Source: a virus
DNA: 50,305 nt
IMG/VR virus record: IMGVR_UViG_3300033388_003879
Coordinates: 1-50,305 of that record
Direction: 5' to 3' (one strand)
Shown here: positions 6,738 to 14,848 of the stretch, one piece after another
Numbering within the stretch: position 1 is the first letter of the stretch
Layout: every line of letters starts with the position of its first letter
Program-made: the position numbers and the translations under genes
Notes under the pieces: generated by a model
Told to the model about the DNA's origin: nothing
The model's database searches: none
The model's input: only the letters and a program-made list of their open reading frames with translations

Positions 6738-7772
6738 ATGGCTTATACAACATTCCAGAAAGAATTTTGGTCAGATGATTATGTTCTAGAACTCACACCG
6801 ATTCAAAAACTCATTTATGCATATATAATTACAAATGAAAAAACAACCCAATGCGGGATATATGAACTTCCTCTAAAAAAGGCTACTACTGAATTATCAA
6901 TAAGTGCTGAAGAGTTTTTAATCCATCTTAAAAAATTTAACGATGATAAAAAGATATCATACAGCTTAGAGACTCAAGAAATATGTGTAATCAACTGGCT
7001 GAAACACAATGAAAATAGTTCATGGAAAACTATGGAGCGAGTAAAGAAAGAATTAACTAAAATAAAGAACCCTAATCTTGTTGTTCTTTTATATGATCCA
7101 AGAAAACCACTATTTGACGGCACAAGAAAAAAAAGGCAAGGCAAGGATTATATAGAAGAGCAATATATAATAAATAATCCATGGAATGAGTTATTTCAGG
7201 GATTATCAGATGAAATATTGATGGAAATAAGAAAACCTTTCCTAAAGTATGCCCCATTGATGCCCCTTCTATGCCCCATTGATGCCCCTTCTAAGGGCTA
7301 TTTACCATATACAAATACATTACATAACATAACAAATTCAGAATCATATACAAATACAAAAGCAGAAACAGATACAGTGGAACAAAGCCCCACCGAGAAA
7401 GAATTTTCTCCTCCCCCTCCGTACATCCAAGATCCTAAAGAAAAGTTTAAAAGTTTTCTAAACTTCTGGAATGAAACTATTCCTCAAGAAGCGATACCGA
7501 TAGATTTGAACATCAGCTTAGAGACAGCGCAATTGAACTTTATATCTACTACAGATTTTGAGCACTACAAAAAATGTGTAACACACTACAGCAAAGCATA
7601 TGATTTTAACACCACAAGGATCGGAGGATTTAAAAGTTCTCTTACTCCTAATTTTATTATGAACTGGTATAGTGAATCAGCTATAGAAAATTGTAGGCAG
7701 AGATCCGAAATAGGGAAATCTAAAAAAACGAATACTGCAGTAACATTCGAAAACGACGATAGAACATTTTAA
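6738..7772 (+). CDS. Phage replisome organizer / replication initiation protein
   Basis: 344 aa. The N-terminal ~110 residues (FWSDDYVLELTPIQKLIYAY, then NEKTTQCGIYELPLKKATTE) match the N-terminal winged-helix of phage replisome organizers such as the DnaD-like and gpO-type initiators. A low-complexity linker (residues ~190-240, containing SPPPPYIQ) leads to a C-terminal domain beginning FLNFWNETIP and ending near FIMNWYSESAIENC. Likely role is origin binding and loading of host helicase. No iteron array is obvious within the gene; a short duplication of ATGCCCCTTCT and ATGCCCC lies at 7250-7290. Confidence 0.7.
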   Translation: MAYTTFQKEFWSDDYVLELTPIQKLIYAYIITNEKTTQCGIYELPLKKATTELSISAEEFLIHLKKFNDDKKISYSLETQEICVINWLKHNENSSWKTMERVKKELTKIKNPNLVVLLYDPRKPLFDGTRKKRQGKDYIEEQYIINNPWNELFQGLSDEILMEIRKPFLKYAPLMPLLCPIDAPSKGYLPYTNTLHNITNSESYTNTKAETDTVEQSPTEKEFSPPPPYIQDPKEKFKSFLNFWNETIPQEAIPIDLNISLETAQLNFISTTDFEHYKKCVTHYSKAYDFNTTRIGGFKSSLTPNFIMNWYSESAIENCRQRSEIGKSKKTNTAVTFENDDRTF

Positions 7773-7784
7773 GAGAGGTGAAAG

Positions 7785-8321
7785 ATGAGAGAGAAGATAG
7801 AAGCGTGTTTGATTGATACTGATTACCCGATGTGTATTGAATCAGAAGTCAGAAAACTAGAATCAGATTATAAAGAGCTCCAAAACAAATACAGAAAAGA
7901 TATTTTGAATAACGATATAATCCATAGGTCTGACATAGCAGAACTTGAAAACAAAATAGACGACGTGATACTACAAGAAAATCAATCCCTTAAAGAACAA
8001 ATAAAAATATTAGCTCATATCACATACACATACAATCCAGATGTAGATATAAGTAAATATCTGCATAATCTATCAACAGAAGATTACCAGTTGTTTCTTG
8101 AAAATAATAAAACAGAAGATTATGAAAAACTTGAAAACAAACTAAAGATTGCTGTTGAGGCTTTGGGAAACGTAAAGGAATCGTGGGAATATCTGAAAGG
8201 TGGTAGGAGCTATTCATCTACAGAAATAGATAATTGGTTGTCTTATCCAATGAAACAATCAATCGATAAAGCTCGTGAAGCTATCTTGCTAATCTCCAAC
8301 ATACCGGAGGAATCAACATGA
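7785..8321 (+). CDS. Coiled-coil hypothetical protein
   Basis: 178 aa. Starts 12 bases after the organizer with an AGAGAGGTGA ribosome site. Heptad-like helices span residues ~20-75 (VRKLESDYKELQNKYRK) and ~110-130; an ending EKLENKLKIAVEALGNVKES is often seen in small phage proteins of unknown role. Overlaps the next gene by ATGA. Confidence 0.65.
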   Translation: MREKIEACLIDTDYPMCIESEVRKLESDYKELQNKYRKDILNNDIIHRSDIAELENKIDDVILQENQSLKEQIKILAHITYTYNPDVDISKYLHNLSTEDYQLFLENNKTEDYEKLENKLKIAVEALGNVKESWEYLKGGRSYSSTEIDNWLSYPMKQSIDKAREAILLISNIPEEST

Positions 8322-8485
8322 AATCAAAATGGCAGAAAAAACAGATACATAACTGGAAGCATCATAAACCAATGACTAAAAAAGAAGCTACTCAGATCCA
8401 GACAATGATCTGTATGATTTTATTCGTAGTGATAATAGTAGGGCTTATCGTTAAAGAAATTATTGTTAAGGAGGTTTGGTTTTGA
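8318..8485 (+). CDS. Small single-TM protein
   Basis: 55 aa. Basic N-terminus (KSKWQKKQIHNWKHHKP) followed by one hydrophobic helix (residues ~29-47, MICMILFVVIIVGLIV). Start overlaps the upstream stop by ATGA; the stop overlaps the next start. Predicted N-in inner-membrane peptide, function unknown. Confidence 0.6.
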   Translation: MKSKWQKKQIHNWKHHKPMTKKEATQIQTMICMILFVVIIVGLIVKEIIVKEVWF

Positions 8486-8697
8486 GTGTGGCAATGATAA
8501 TTTTCCTCGTATTACTCGGGATTATTTTGCTTTCTTGTTTAATTACTTATTACATTGATTTCGACGTAAAAGAAAGACAAGCTGATGCAGAAACTAAAAA
8601 AGAGTTTTTGCTAGGCATGATCCCTTTTTATTGGTGGTATGTAGATCTATTGGAATGGATTGAAAGCTTAAAAGAAAGATGGAGAAAGTTAAAATGA
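8482..8697 (+). CDS. Small membrane protein with amphipathic C-terminus
   Basis: 71 aa. A TTG start at 8482 overlaps the upstream stop (TTGA) and lies seven bases after AAGGAGG; a GTG at 8488 is the alternative. One long hydrophobic helix (residues ~4-27) then a charged linker and a tryptophan-rich tail (YWWYVDLLEWIE). Unknown role. Confidence 0.55.
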   Translation: MSVAMIIFLVLLGIILLSCLITYYIDFDVKERQADAETKKEFLLGMIPFYWWYVDLLEWIESLKERWRKLK

Positions 8698-8807
8698 GCC
8701 AGCGCCGGTCATCCAAGAAGGTAAAAGCCATAGATAAGTTTATCATGGAAAATTACCCGATACATGGAGCTAAATTATACTCTCAGAGCTTCACATTGCT
8801 TCTCTAG
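8694..8807 (+). pseudogene. Truncated HTH-type phage protein
   Basis: 37 codons, starts at an ATGA overlap. The sequence KKVKAIDKFIMENYPIHGAK resembles the start of an HTH domain found in phage proteins, in which GAKYCA and an LG.S motif normally follow; here the frame degenerates after GAKLYSQSF and stops. Probably a remnant truncated by the rearrangement that brought in the HNH gene at 9052. Confidence 0.4.
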
Positions 8808-8871
8808 CGTATTTTATACTAAAAGATGTCAATTATATGGTTGATGATAGTACAGGCCGATTATGAGGCTA

Positions 8872-8929
8872 TTGCTATTATCTGGAATATCTGTTATTAT
8901 GTTGTTATCAGTTGGTACCTGATAACAAC
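8872..8929 (+). promoter_or_regulatory. Promoter with 11-bp inverted repeat (operator or RNA hairpin)
   Basis: TTGCTA 8872-8877, 17 bases, TATTAT 8895-8900. Directly after the -10 lies GTTGTTATCAG, a seven-base centre, and its exact reverse complement (8901-8911/8919-8929). At this position the repeat would cover the transcription start, so it may be a repressor site; in RNA it would be an 11-bp hairpin with a weaker outer TATCTGG/CCAGATA pairing. Confidence 0.5.
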
Positions 8930-8954
8930 CAGATATAATCCAATATAGATTATG

Positions 8955-9039
8955 AAGCCTGTTAAGGCATTGAGAGAATATTTAGTTTTATCTGGGACTA
9001 TTTTATTCGTACCAACTCGATGTTTTAACAGGCTTTTTT
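8955..9039 (+). terminator. Terminator with 11-bp stem and long loop
   Basis: AAGCCTGTTAA (8955-8965) pairs exactly with TTAACAGGCTT (9025-9035), followed by a T run. The 59-base loop is unusually long. It closes the 6058-8807 operon just before the HNH gene, whose ribosome site GGAG lies at 9043-9046. Confidence 0.6.
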
Positions 9040-9051
9040 ATTGGAGTTTTT

Positions 9052-9621
9052 ATGAATAGATCTGATTTAGTGTCAAAATATAACTTTTTGTACAAGACAA
9101 TTATTCCATACGATAAAAGATATCATGATACTTGTTTTTACTGCGGAGAAGTTCAAGATGTTATTGATCATTATCCAGCTCTAGCTACTACCGAAAAGAT
9201 GTATGGTCTGTATTATGGAGATTATTTGCTTATACCGTCCTGTAGATCTTGTAATTCATTTTTATCAGACTCTTATCAAAACAACATTCATGACAGAATA
9301 AAATACGTAAAGAAATTGATTTTCAAGAAAAATAATAGAATAATAATCAATGGCTTTAAATGGTTTCCAGAAGAAATTGAGGAATTAGAAAAAGGCCATT
9401 TAATGGATATCGTTTTGAAAATGAAATATAAATCCACAGTCATGATAGATAGGCTGACATACAAGCCTTATGATTTTTATATCAAAAAAGAAAAAGAAAA
9501 GATTCTATATGCAATATCAGAAGACGTAAATAAGGATTATTACTATCTCATAGAATCGCTAGAAGAAGAGAAAGAAGATTTACAAAAATTGTTTAGAGAA
9601 AATTTATATTTGAAAGTTTAA
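9052..9621 (+). CDS. HNH endonuclease, free-standing
   Basis: 189 aa. C28-F-Y-C31, D39-H40, and C64-R-S-C67-N68 form the HNH zinc core. The C-terminal half is lysine-rich and helical (EKEKILYAISEDVNKDYYYL). It is a lone gene between a terminator and a new promoter, and the gene before it is truncated; this fits a homing-type insertion. No RuvC domain, so it is not an IsrB/HEARO nuclease. Confidence 0.75.
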   Translation: MNRSDLVSKYNFLYKTIIPYDKRYHDTCFYCGEVQDVIDHYPALATTEKMYGLYYGDYLLIPSCRSCNSFLSDSYQNNIHDRIKYVKKLIFKKNNRIIINGFKWFPEEIEELEKGHLMDIVLKMKYKSTVMIDRLTYKPYDFYIKKEKEKILYAISEDVNKDYYYLIESLEEEKEDLQKLFRENLYLKV

Positions 9622-9670
9622 CATTCCAAACTTCACGCTAAAACATTTATATTATTTGTATATTATCTTC

Positions 9671-9699
9671 TTGACATACTTTAATAGATGTATTAGATT
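9671..9699 (+). promoter_or_regulatory. TTGACATACT-family promoter
   Basis: TTGACA, 17 bases, TAGATT; followed by AAGAGGTGATGAGATG at the next gene start. One of a family of closely similar promoters. Confidence 0.65.
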
Positions 9700-9729
9700 A
9701 GAGATAGATTGAAATTAAGAGGTGATGAG

Positions 9730-9888
9730 ATGACAAAAACTTATAATAATTTAAATGATATTGAAAAGAACATAATTAGAGAATATAGAAGCTGGTGTAA
9801 ATCTGATTGTGATTTAAACTATAAAATAGCCATGGCTACACAATGGAGAGAAAGAGCAGTTTCCGAAAATATCCAGCATTTATTATAA
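9730..9888 (+). CDS. Small hypothetical protein
   Basis: 52 aa. Start MTKTYNNLNDIEKNIIREYR, with two cysteines SWCKSDC. First gene after a TTGACATACT promoter with the stereotyped AAGAGGTGATGAG leader. A predicted helical hairpin; no family known. Confidence 0.55.
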   Translation: MTKTYNNLNDIEKNIIREYRSWCKSDCDLNYKIAMATQWRERAVSENIQHLL

Positions 9889-9900
9889 TAATCATCTTAC

Positions 9901-9931
9901 AGCCGTCTTCATCACTGGAGGCGGTCAGTAA
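9901..9931 (+). ncRNA. 31-nt conserved hairpin element, copy A
   Basis: AGCC ... GGTCAGTAA flanks around a stem CCGTCT/AGGCGG. The second copy at 24182-24212 has identical length and flanks but a different stem (CCAGCA/TGCTGG), so base changes are compensated. Lies between a small ORF and the AGAGAGGT ribosome site of the next gene; no T run follows, so it is not a normal terminator. An RNA-level control element is inferred. Confidence 0.5.
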
Positions 9932-9954
9932 TTTTATTATTAGAGAGGTATGAA

Positions 9955-10140
9955 ATGAGAACATTTGAAGGTCAACAGATTGTTAGGTATCATAAAAACT
10001 TATCACCGGACGTTTTGCCATTAACAATAGATTGTGAAAATGAAAAAGAATTAGTTGCAGAACAGAAACGAATTAAAAAATGTAGAATCGATCTTGATGG
10101 TGCAATTATGGTAACGTTTAATATGAGCGAAAGATTATGA
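9955..10140 (+). CDS. Small hypothetical protein
   Basis: 61 aa, ribosome site AGAGAGGT, start overlap with the hairpin leader region. Overlaps the next gene by four bases (ATGA). Contains two short strands and a helix (ELVAEQKRIKKC). Unknown. Confidence 0.6.
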   Translation: MRTFEGQQIVRYHKNLSPDVLPLTIDCENEKELVAEQKRIKKCRIDLDGAIMVTFNMSERL

Positions 10141-10415
10141 GCAAATTAAATCCTGAAGAATTCCTGAAAAAATTAGCTGATAAGTTGCAGCATGACAGAG
10201 GTGATATTACAACTGTCATTGAAGATTATTTAGACGATGAACATGAAACCATTGATGATTTATTCGATGAGCGTTACGTCTCCGCTAAAATTCCTGGAGA
10301 AAATAAAATCGATGTGGAATATGATACTTTTACCGGTACATTGCATTATCGAAAATTATCCGAAGAATGGAATGAGTGTGAAGATTATGAAACCAGAAAA
10401 GATGAGGTGATTTGA
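10137..10415 (+). CDS. Small acidic hypothetical protein
   Basis: 92 aa, very acidic (clusters DYLDDEHETIDDLFDE and EWNECEDYE). Helical N-terminus PEEFLKKLADKL, then a beta-rich segment DVEYDTFTGTLHY. Coupled to both neighbours through overlapping start/stop codons. Unknown role; DNA-mimic activity is only a thought prompted by charge. Confidence 0.6.
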   Translation: MSKLNPEEFLKKLADKLQHDRGDITTVIEDYLDDEHETIDDLFDERYVSAKIPGENKIDVEYDTFTGTLHYRKLSEEWNECEDYETRKDEVI

Positions 10416-10681
10416 TGAAGATAGGTGATTTTGTAAAAGTTAGAAAAATGAGGAAGTCTCATAAGTGGAATAATTCTTTTGGTGTTTTATTCACAGGATT
10501 AATAGGAAAAATAGAAGCAGACCATGAGGCTTATGATGGAAGGTGTTTATTTGTATGCTTTGAAGGTGAAGTAGGAACAGGTCAATCAAGCCATTTTTAT
10601 GAAAAAGAATTAAAGCTTGAATTTGAAAATCCTATTTGTAAAAATATGAAGCCGTTAAAAAATCCAGAGGCCATAAAATGA
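10415..10681 (+). CDS. Small beta-barrel-like hypothetical protein
   Basis: 88 aa. ATG at 10415 (TGATG overlap with the previous stop), preceded by GAGGTGA. The pattern IGDFVKVRKMRKS, GLIGKIEADHE, CLFVCFEG resembles SH3/KOW-type small barrels that bind nucleic acid or protein; this is a pattern call only. Confidence 0.5.
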   Translation: MKIGDFVKVRKMRKSHKWNNSFGVLFTGLIGKIEADHEAYDGRCLFVCFEGEVGTGQSSHFYEKELKLEFENPICKNMKPLKNPEAIK

Positions 10682-11055
10682 AAACAATATCAGTACGCCA
10701 GCCATACGCGACTTTAATTTGCGCCGGAGTAAAACCAATTGAGAATCGTTCCTGGAGAACTAAATTCCGAGGTAGGATTTATATCCATGCTCCTGCTAAA
10801 AGTGAAGTTGGAGATATTGTTTTTTCTGATGATCAATTGTTTGACATGAAGGAAAATAATTTTAGTTATGATGGTCTTGAGACTTCCGCTATTATTGGAT
10901 ATGTAGAAATTGTTGATTGTATTCGTGATAGTAAATCAATTTGGGCTGAATATGATTTTTGGCACTGGGTTTTAAAAGATCCTATTTTATTTGATGATCC
11001 TATTTTGAATGTAAAAGGAAAACTAAGTTTATGGGATTTCCAGATTCCGGCCTGA
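10678..11055 (+). CDS. ASCH domain protein
   Basis: 125 aa. MKTISVRQPYATLICAGVKP followed by IENRSWRT and RIYIHAPAK is the canonical start of ASCH/PUA-like proteins (SVRQPWA..I..G.K..E.R.W.T..RG...IHA). ASCH domains bind RNA or modified nucleosides, and some are N4-acetylcytidine amidohydrolases. Phages carry them often. Here it ends the early operon just before the terminase genes. Confidence 0.8.
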   Translation: MKTISVRQPYATLICAGVKPIENRSWRTKFRGRIYIHAPAKSEVGDIVFSDDQLFDMKENNFSYDGLETSAIIGYVEIVDCIRDSKSIWAEYDFWHWVLKDPILFDDPILNVKGKLSLWDFQIPA

Positions 11056-11105
11056 TCTTGAAATAATTTTACTTCAGGATTATTATTAAAGTGTGGAGAC
11101 GAACA

Positions 11106-11750
11106 GTGCCTAAGAAAAATGAACCAGATAAATTAAACCCAAAGCAGAAAGCTTTCTGCCATGCTCTTATAGAACTTGACTGGAATCAAACACAGGCAGC
11201 TATTAAAGCCGGATATGCTAAAAAATCAGCTCATGTGACTGCTTCAAGATTGCTAAAAGATGATAAGGTGATCAAATATCTCGATGAGTGCGTTGATAAG
11301 AGCCTAGGAGCGATGAAGTCACAAATCAGGCATAAAGTCTTATCTGAGTTAATACCGATAGCTACACAGAACAGCACTGAGATTGTGAATGTACTTACTA
11401 AGACATACGAGAAGCCTATTTTAAATAGTGAAGGTGAACCAACCGGAGAGACTGAAACTAAAGAATATCAAACAGTAGAAATAGCTGATACTACAAACCT
11501 TACACCTCAACAGCAAAAGACAATTTCCAGTATTAAACAGGATTCAAAGGGCTGTATTGAAATAAAGTTCCATGATAAAAAATCTGCTCTTGAATTGTTG
11601 GGGAAGCATGGTGGCTTGTGGAATGATACAAATAAGGTTGAACTTTCTGGAAAGCTTGAAACTGAGAATACAAATATAAATGTAGATGTTTCTAATTTAA
11701 CTGAAAGTGAAGCAAAAGAATTATTCTTTCAGACTATTAATAAAGATTGA
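11106..11750 (+). CDS. terS: Terminase small subunit
   Basis: 214 aa. The N-terminal LNPKQKAFCHALIELDWNQT followed by QAAIKAGYAKKSAHVTASRL is the terminase_2/TerS HTH signature (KQ..F...Y..N.tqAa..AGYs...A...a.rLL). C-terminal region ends KELFFQTI. TerS selects phage DNA and stimulates the large subunit. GTG at 11106 has GGAG seven bases upstream; a GTG five codons earlier is also open. Confidence 0.85.
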   Translation: MPKKNEPDKLNPKQKAFCHALIELDWNQTQAAIKAGYAKKSAHVTASRLLKDDKVIKYLDECVDKSLGAMKSQIRHKVLSELIPIATQNSTEIVNVLTKTYEKPILNSEGEPTGETETKEYQTVEIADTTNLTPQQQKTISSIKQDSKGCIEIKFHDKKSALELLGKHGGLWNDTNKVELSGKLETENTNINVDVSNLTESEAKELFFQTINKD

Positions 11751-11924
11751 AATTATTTGTAATAAATGTTATCCTTAATTAAGGTCGTTGGCCTACTTCT
11801 TTGACGGGGAGTTTTATACATAAGTTCAGGGTTAAGAAGGCTGCTTCAGCTTCCTGCCCTATATAGTTTGCCTGAACTGACTATCTACGGGACGTCACAG
11901 GAAACTGAAGGAGTCTTTTTTTTT
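11751..11924 (+). other. Structured intergenic region before homing endonuclease
   Basis: No gene. Contains CCTTAATTAAGG, an AGTTCAGG/CCTGAACT stem (11823-11830/11871-11878) enclosing a bulged hairpin GAAgGCTG-ctt-CAGCTTC (11836-11853), and AAGGAG upstream of the next ATG. Could be RNA structure delaying translation of the nuclease. Not a group I intron as far as I can see: the genes on both sides are intact at this junction. Confidence 0.4.
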
Positions 11925-12617
11925 ATGCATAAAATAGATATTGGAGATGTATTTGGTGATCTTGTTGTTTTGGATGTTTTTTCAAATACTAAAAAATGCG
12001 GGAATAAATATAGAGCTGCTAAATGTCGGTGCGTAGTGTGTGGAGCTACTGGCCATACTGACGTATGGAAACTTGTTAAGAATAAAGTAAAATCGTGTAA
12101 AGGATACAAAAGAAGAGTAGAAGATTTTACTAATTATTCTGTAGCATATACTCATAACCTGGAAAAAGTTTTTGTGTCCAAAGAAGATAAAGATATTCTT
12201 GAAGTTTCTTCTCTACATACTGATGAAGCTGGATATTTTATTACAAAACTAAATAGCAAGAACAAGAGAATCCATTTAATTATTTCTGAAAGGATTTACG
12301 GTGAGTTTGAGATAATCGATCATAAAGATCGAGATAAAAGCAATTGCCGTAGAAATAACCTTAGAAGATCTACAAGAAAGCAAAATAATAGGAACATGCC
12401 ACTAAAAAAAATGAAAACCAAAACAAGTAAATATAAGGGAGTTTATTATTCCAAAGAAACAATAAACAAGTGGCAATCCTCAATAACAGTGGATGGTGAA
12501 AAAATATTATTAGGTAGGTATGATTCAGAAATGCAAGCGGCAATAGTTTACGATGAATATGCTTTGATTTATCATAAAGAATTTGCATGCACTAATACTA
12601 TGCTGGGTCTTTTATGA
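11925..12617 (+). CDS. Homing endonuclease, HNH_3 plus AP2 domain
   Basis: 230 aa. N-terminal cysteine knuckle (KCRCVVCG, later SCKG, residues ~25-60), HNH motif with IDHKDRDKSNCRRNNLR at ~131-147, and an AP2/ERF DNA-binding domain at ~168-222 (SKYKGVYYSK ... GRYDSEMQAAIVYDEYAL). This is the usual layout of phage HNH-AP2 homing enzymes. It is wedged between terS and terL; its stop overlaps the terL start (ATGA). ATG chosen at 11925 after AAGGAG; an earlier start would read through the structured leader. Confidence 0.85.
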   Translation: MHKIDIGDVFGDLVVLDVFSNTKKCGNKYRAAKCRCVVCGATGHTDVWKLVKNKVKSCKGYKRRVEDFTNYSVAYTHNLEKVFVSKEDKDILEVSSLHTDEAGYFITKLNSKNKRIHLIISERIYGEFEIIDHKDRDKSNCRRNNLRRSTRKQNNRNMPLKKMKTKTSKYKGVYYSKETINKWQSSITVDGEKILLGRYDSEMQAAIVYDEYALIYHKEFACTNTMLGLL

Positions 12618-13045
12618 AAATCCCATGGACTGAAAGGGCAAAAATAATAACAGATCCAGAACAAATAAAAAAATATTACAACGCTTACCATATTCAATCA
12701 GTGGAGTCTGTTATAGATTTTATTGACCGATTCTGTATAACTGTTGATCCAAGAAAAACAGATAATAGAGAATTACCTTTTGAACTTTTTGAAAAACAAA
12801 TTTCCTATATTCGATGGCTATGGAAGCAATATACGGATAGAAATGATGGTGTTGTAGATAAGTGTCGTGGGATTGGTATGTCATGGATGAATGCTGCTTT
12901 CTCTACCTATCTTTTACTCTTTCAAAAGCAGGTTACTATCTCTATGTATACCTATAAGGCCGATGAATGTCACGAAAAGGATAATCTTGATACCCTTATT
13001 GAGACTCTCCTGGTCGTGGAGGCCGTAGCTCTATTTATTTCTTAG
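12614..13045 (+). pseudogene. terL: Terminase large subunit, N-terminal part (frame broken)
   Basis: 143 codons. Walker A-like motif DKCRGIGMSWM (as in KSRQIGMTW of Mu/P22-type terminases), then YTYKADECHEKDNLDTLIE, where the family normally continues into EKI and a ~50-60 residue segment before the Walker B. Here the frame goes directly into LLVVEAVALFIS and stops, because the next bases encode SPGRGGRSSIYFLDE in another frame. A deletion with a frame change at ~13000 explains both facts. The packaging motor would be inactive as written, unless the deletion is an assembly error. Confidence 0.75.
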
Positions 13046-14025
13046 ATGAGTGTGCATTTTATCCCAGAGCTGATTCAATAGAAGCCGCCGTTTCCCGTAA
13101 TGCCGATTGTAAAATATGGGGTAGTACTCACCACGGCACAAATACTTTATTTTACAGAAAATGCACTTCTGGGATAAATAGCGTTTTCACTTTCGACTGG
13201 TGGGAATTGGGGGAAATGTATACTCAAGAGTGGTATGATTCAGAAAAAGAAAAAGCAGAGGCAGAGGGAACCTTGCATATTTTTCAGCAGGAAGTAGAGC
13301 GAAATGCAGCTGCCTCCCTTGAATCTGTTTGCTGTCCTCCTGAATGGGTAGCATCTTCCAAGAGAAATGAAACTATTCTGAATGGGCTTAAAATAGCGGC
13401 TCTTGATCCAGCTAATGAAGGCGGTGACACTCATGGGTTTGTTGTAGTTGATGGAAATCAAATTATACATGCCGATGAATCAGGGGAAGGTGACCCAGGA
13501 GAAGCTACAGATAAATACTTTTGGCGTGCCGTCAAAATGGAATGTGACGAATTTCGTTATGATCCAATAGGGATTGGTGCCGCAGTTTCTTCACGGCTGA
13601 AGGAAATTTTAAAACATCTAGCTGCTGATGATCCAGGCAAGAAGATAAAAATAAGGCCATGGAATGCCGGTGCTGCTGTGATTAGGCCAAATGAAAAAGA
13701 TTATGCAGAGACTAAAAACGAAAAGTTTTTTAAGAATAGTAAATCTCAAGCGTGGTGGAAAGTCAGGCATGAATTTTTACAGACATATAGAGCCGGTAAT
13801 GGTAAAGAATATAAGCCTGATGAAATTATTTCAGTTGGTGAAATAACAAGGAAAATAGAAAAGTTATTCCTTGAACTATCACAACCTCAATATATTATGT
13901 CGGTAGATGGGAAATTATTGATTGACAAGAAACCGAAAGGAACAAAATCACCAAATATCGCAGATGCTTATATAATGTGTCGAGCTGAGGTTAAACAAGG
14001 CTTCCAACCATGGACTGTCATATAA
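13003..14025 (+). pseudogene. terL: Terminase large subunit, C-terminal part
   Basis: Continues the same protein in the other frame from 13003: DSPGRGGRSSIYFLDE (Walker B DE), AVSRNADCKIWGSTHHGTNT (coupling motif), then the nuclease domain with LKIAALDPANEGGDTHGF (first acidic RNase H strand) and KGTKSPNIADAYIM (terminal acidic residue). The frame has no plausible own start before the ATG at 13207. Domain order and length downstream look normal. See the N-terminal part for the break. Confidence 0.8.
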
Positions 14026-14029
14026 TCTC

Positions 14030-14057
14030 TTGACATACTACGTAATATAGATATAAT
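14030..14057 (+). promoter_or_regulatory. TTGACATACT-family promoter
   Basis: TTGACA, 16 bases, TATAAT: full consensus boxes. Followed by ATTAAGAGGTGAGAAGATG. Confidence 0.8.
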
Positions 14058-14088
14058 ATAGGTAAAGATTAAATTAAGAGGTGAGAAG

Positions 14089-14259
14089 ATGAAGAAAACA
14101 ATATTAACAATGGGGATTATCTACTTTGTAGTAGGCGTTGTAGATTTATATCTGGATTATGATAAATGGACTATCCTGTGGCTTTCTAGCGGAATATTTT
14201 TTACTTTGATCGGATTAGGTATTTGGGCTATAGGCGAAATAAGGAAGATATCAAAATGA
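14089..14259 (+). CDS. Small membrane protein, two TM segments
   Basis: 56 aa: TILTMGIIYFVVGVVDLYL then WTILWLSSGIFFTLIGLGI. Ribosome site AGAGGTGA. First gene from a consensus promoter, coupled by ATGA to the next. Function unknown. Confidence 0.65.
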   Translation: MKKTILTMGIIYFVVGVVDLYLDYDKWTILWLSSGIFFTLIGLGIWAIGEIRKISK

Positions 14260-14543
14260 ATCAAATTGACAAAATATTACCGAGTAAAGAAGAGGTTGAT
14301 GAATTGTTAGGTGAGGATAAACCGAGAGTTTATATAGTAGATGGAACAACCATGGGGCTAACTGATATAGAATTAGCGGCTCTTTCTGCAGTATGTTTAA
14401 AAGCCTCAGACGCTGCATTGATGTTTAAAAATTCTTCTGATAGATCTGAAGTAAATATATTTATGAAAGAGGAACCTAAAAAGAAAAATAAATTCTTTAA
14501 TCTGCCGTCAGTTCCATCGAATAAACGGAGGTTCGGAAAATGA
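14256..14543 (+). CDS. Hypothetical protein
   Basis: 95 aa from the ATG at 14256 (overlap with the upstream stop). Contains a strand-turn KPRVYIVDGTTMGLTD and a helix LAALSAVCLKASDAALM, with a lysine-rich tail. No family recognised. Confidence 0.6.
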   Translation: MNQIDKILPSKEEVDELLGEDKPRVYIVDGTTMGLTDIELAALSAVCLKASDAALMFKNSSDRSEVNIFMKEEPKKKNKFFNLPSVPSNKRRFGK

Positions 14544-14848
14544 AACTCTGTAAAAAATGTCATCAACAAAATCCCGATATCGTTATGATAAAAAATACCT
14601 GTTATATCTGCGTATTAAAACAATGGCCGCCTAAAACTAAAAAGCAGTACCGGAGATATGAAAATGCTGTAGCTGTACGGTTATTGCTATCTACTCCTAT
14701 AAGCAGCCAGAAAAGCGCAATGGATATTGTCCGGAAAATAGGACTTGATAATTTATTAAAAGTTCAGAGTGTTATTGATGGTAAGATTGTTAAACATATG
14801 CCTAGAAATACTTTTGAGCAGAGATTGATTGAGGTGTTAGATGAGTAA
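14540..14848 (+). CDS. Zinc-knuckle hypothetical protein
   Basis: 102 aa. CKKCHQQNPD followed by CYIC in the first 30 residues is a likely C4 zinc site; the rest is helical and basic. Overlaps neighbours on both sides. Unknown. Confidence 0.6.
   Translation: MKLCKKCHQQNPDIVMIKNTCYICVLKQWPPKTKKQYRRYENAVAVRLLLSTPISSQKSAMDIVRKIGLDNLLKVQSVIDGKIVKHMPRNTFEQRLIEVLDE

Noticed and set aside
8877-9621. HEARO/IsrB-type RNA-guided nuclease with its RNA
   Set aside because: The protein is a 189-aa simple HNH without RuvC motifs, and the structured DNA is short and looks like an operator plus terminator.
11751-11924. Group I intron in the terminase region
   Set aside because: Both flanking genes are complete at this junction and no P7-type core with matching GACTA/TAGTC pair was found.
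12614-14025. Programmed frameshift joining the two terminase halves
   Set aside because: A frameshift would not restore the missing residues between Walker A and Walker B regions.
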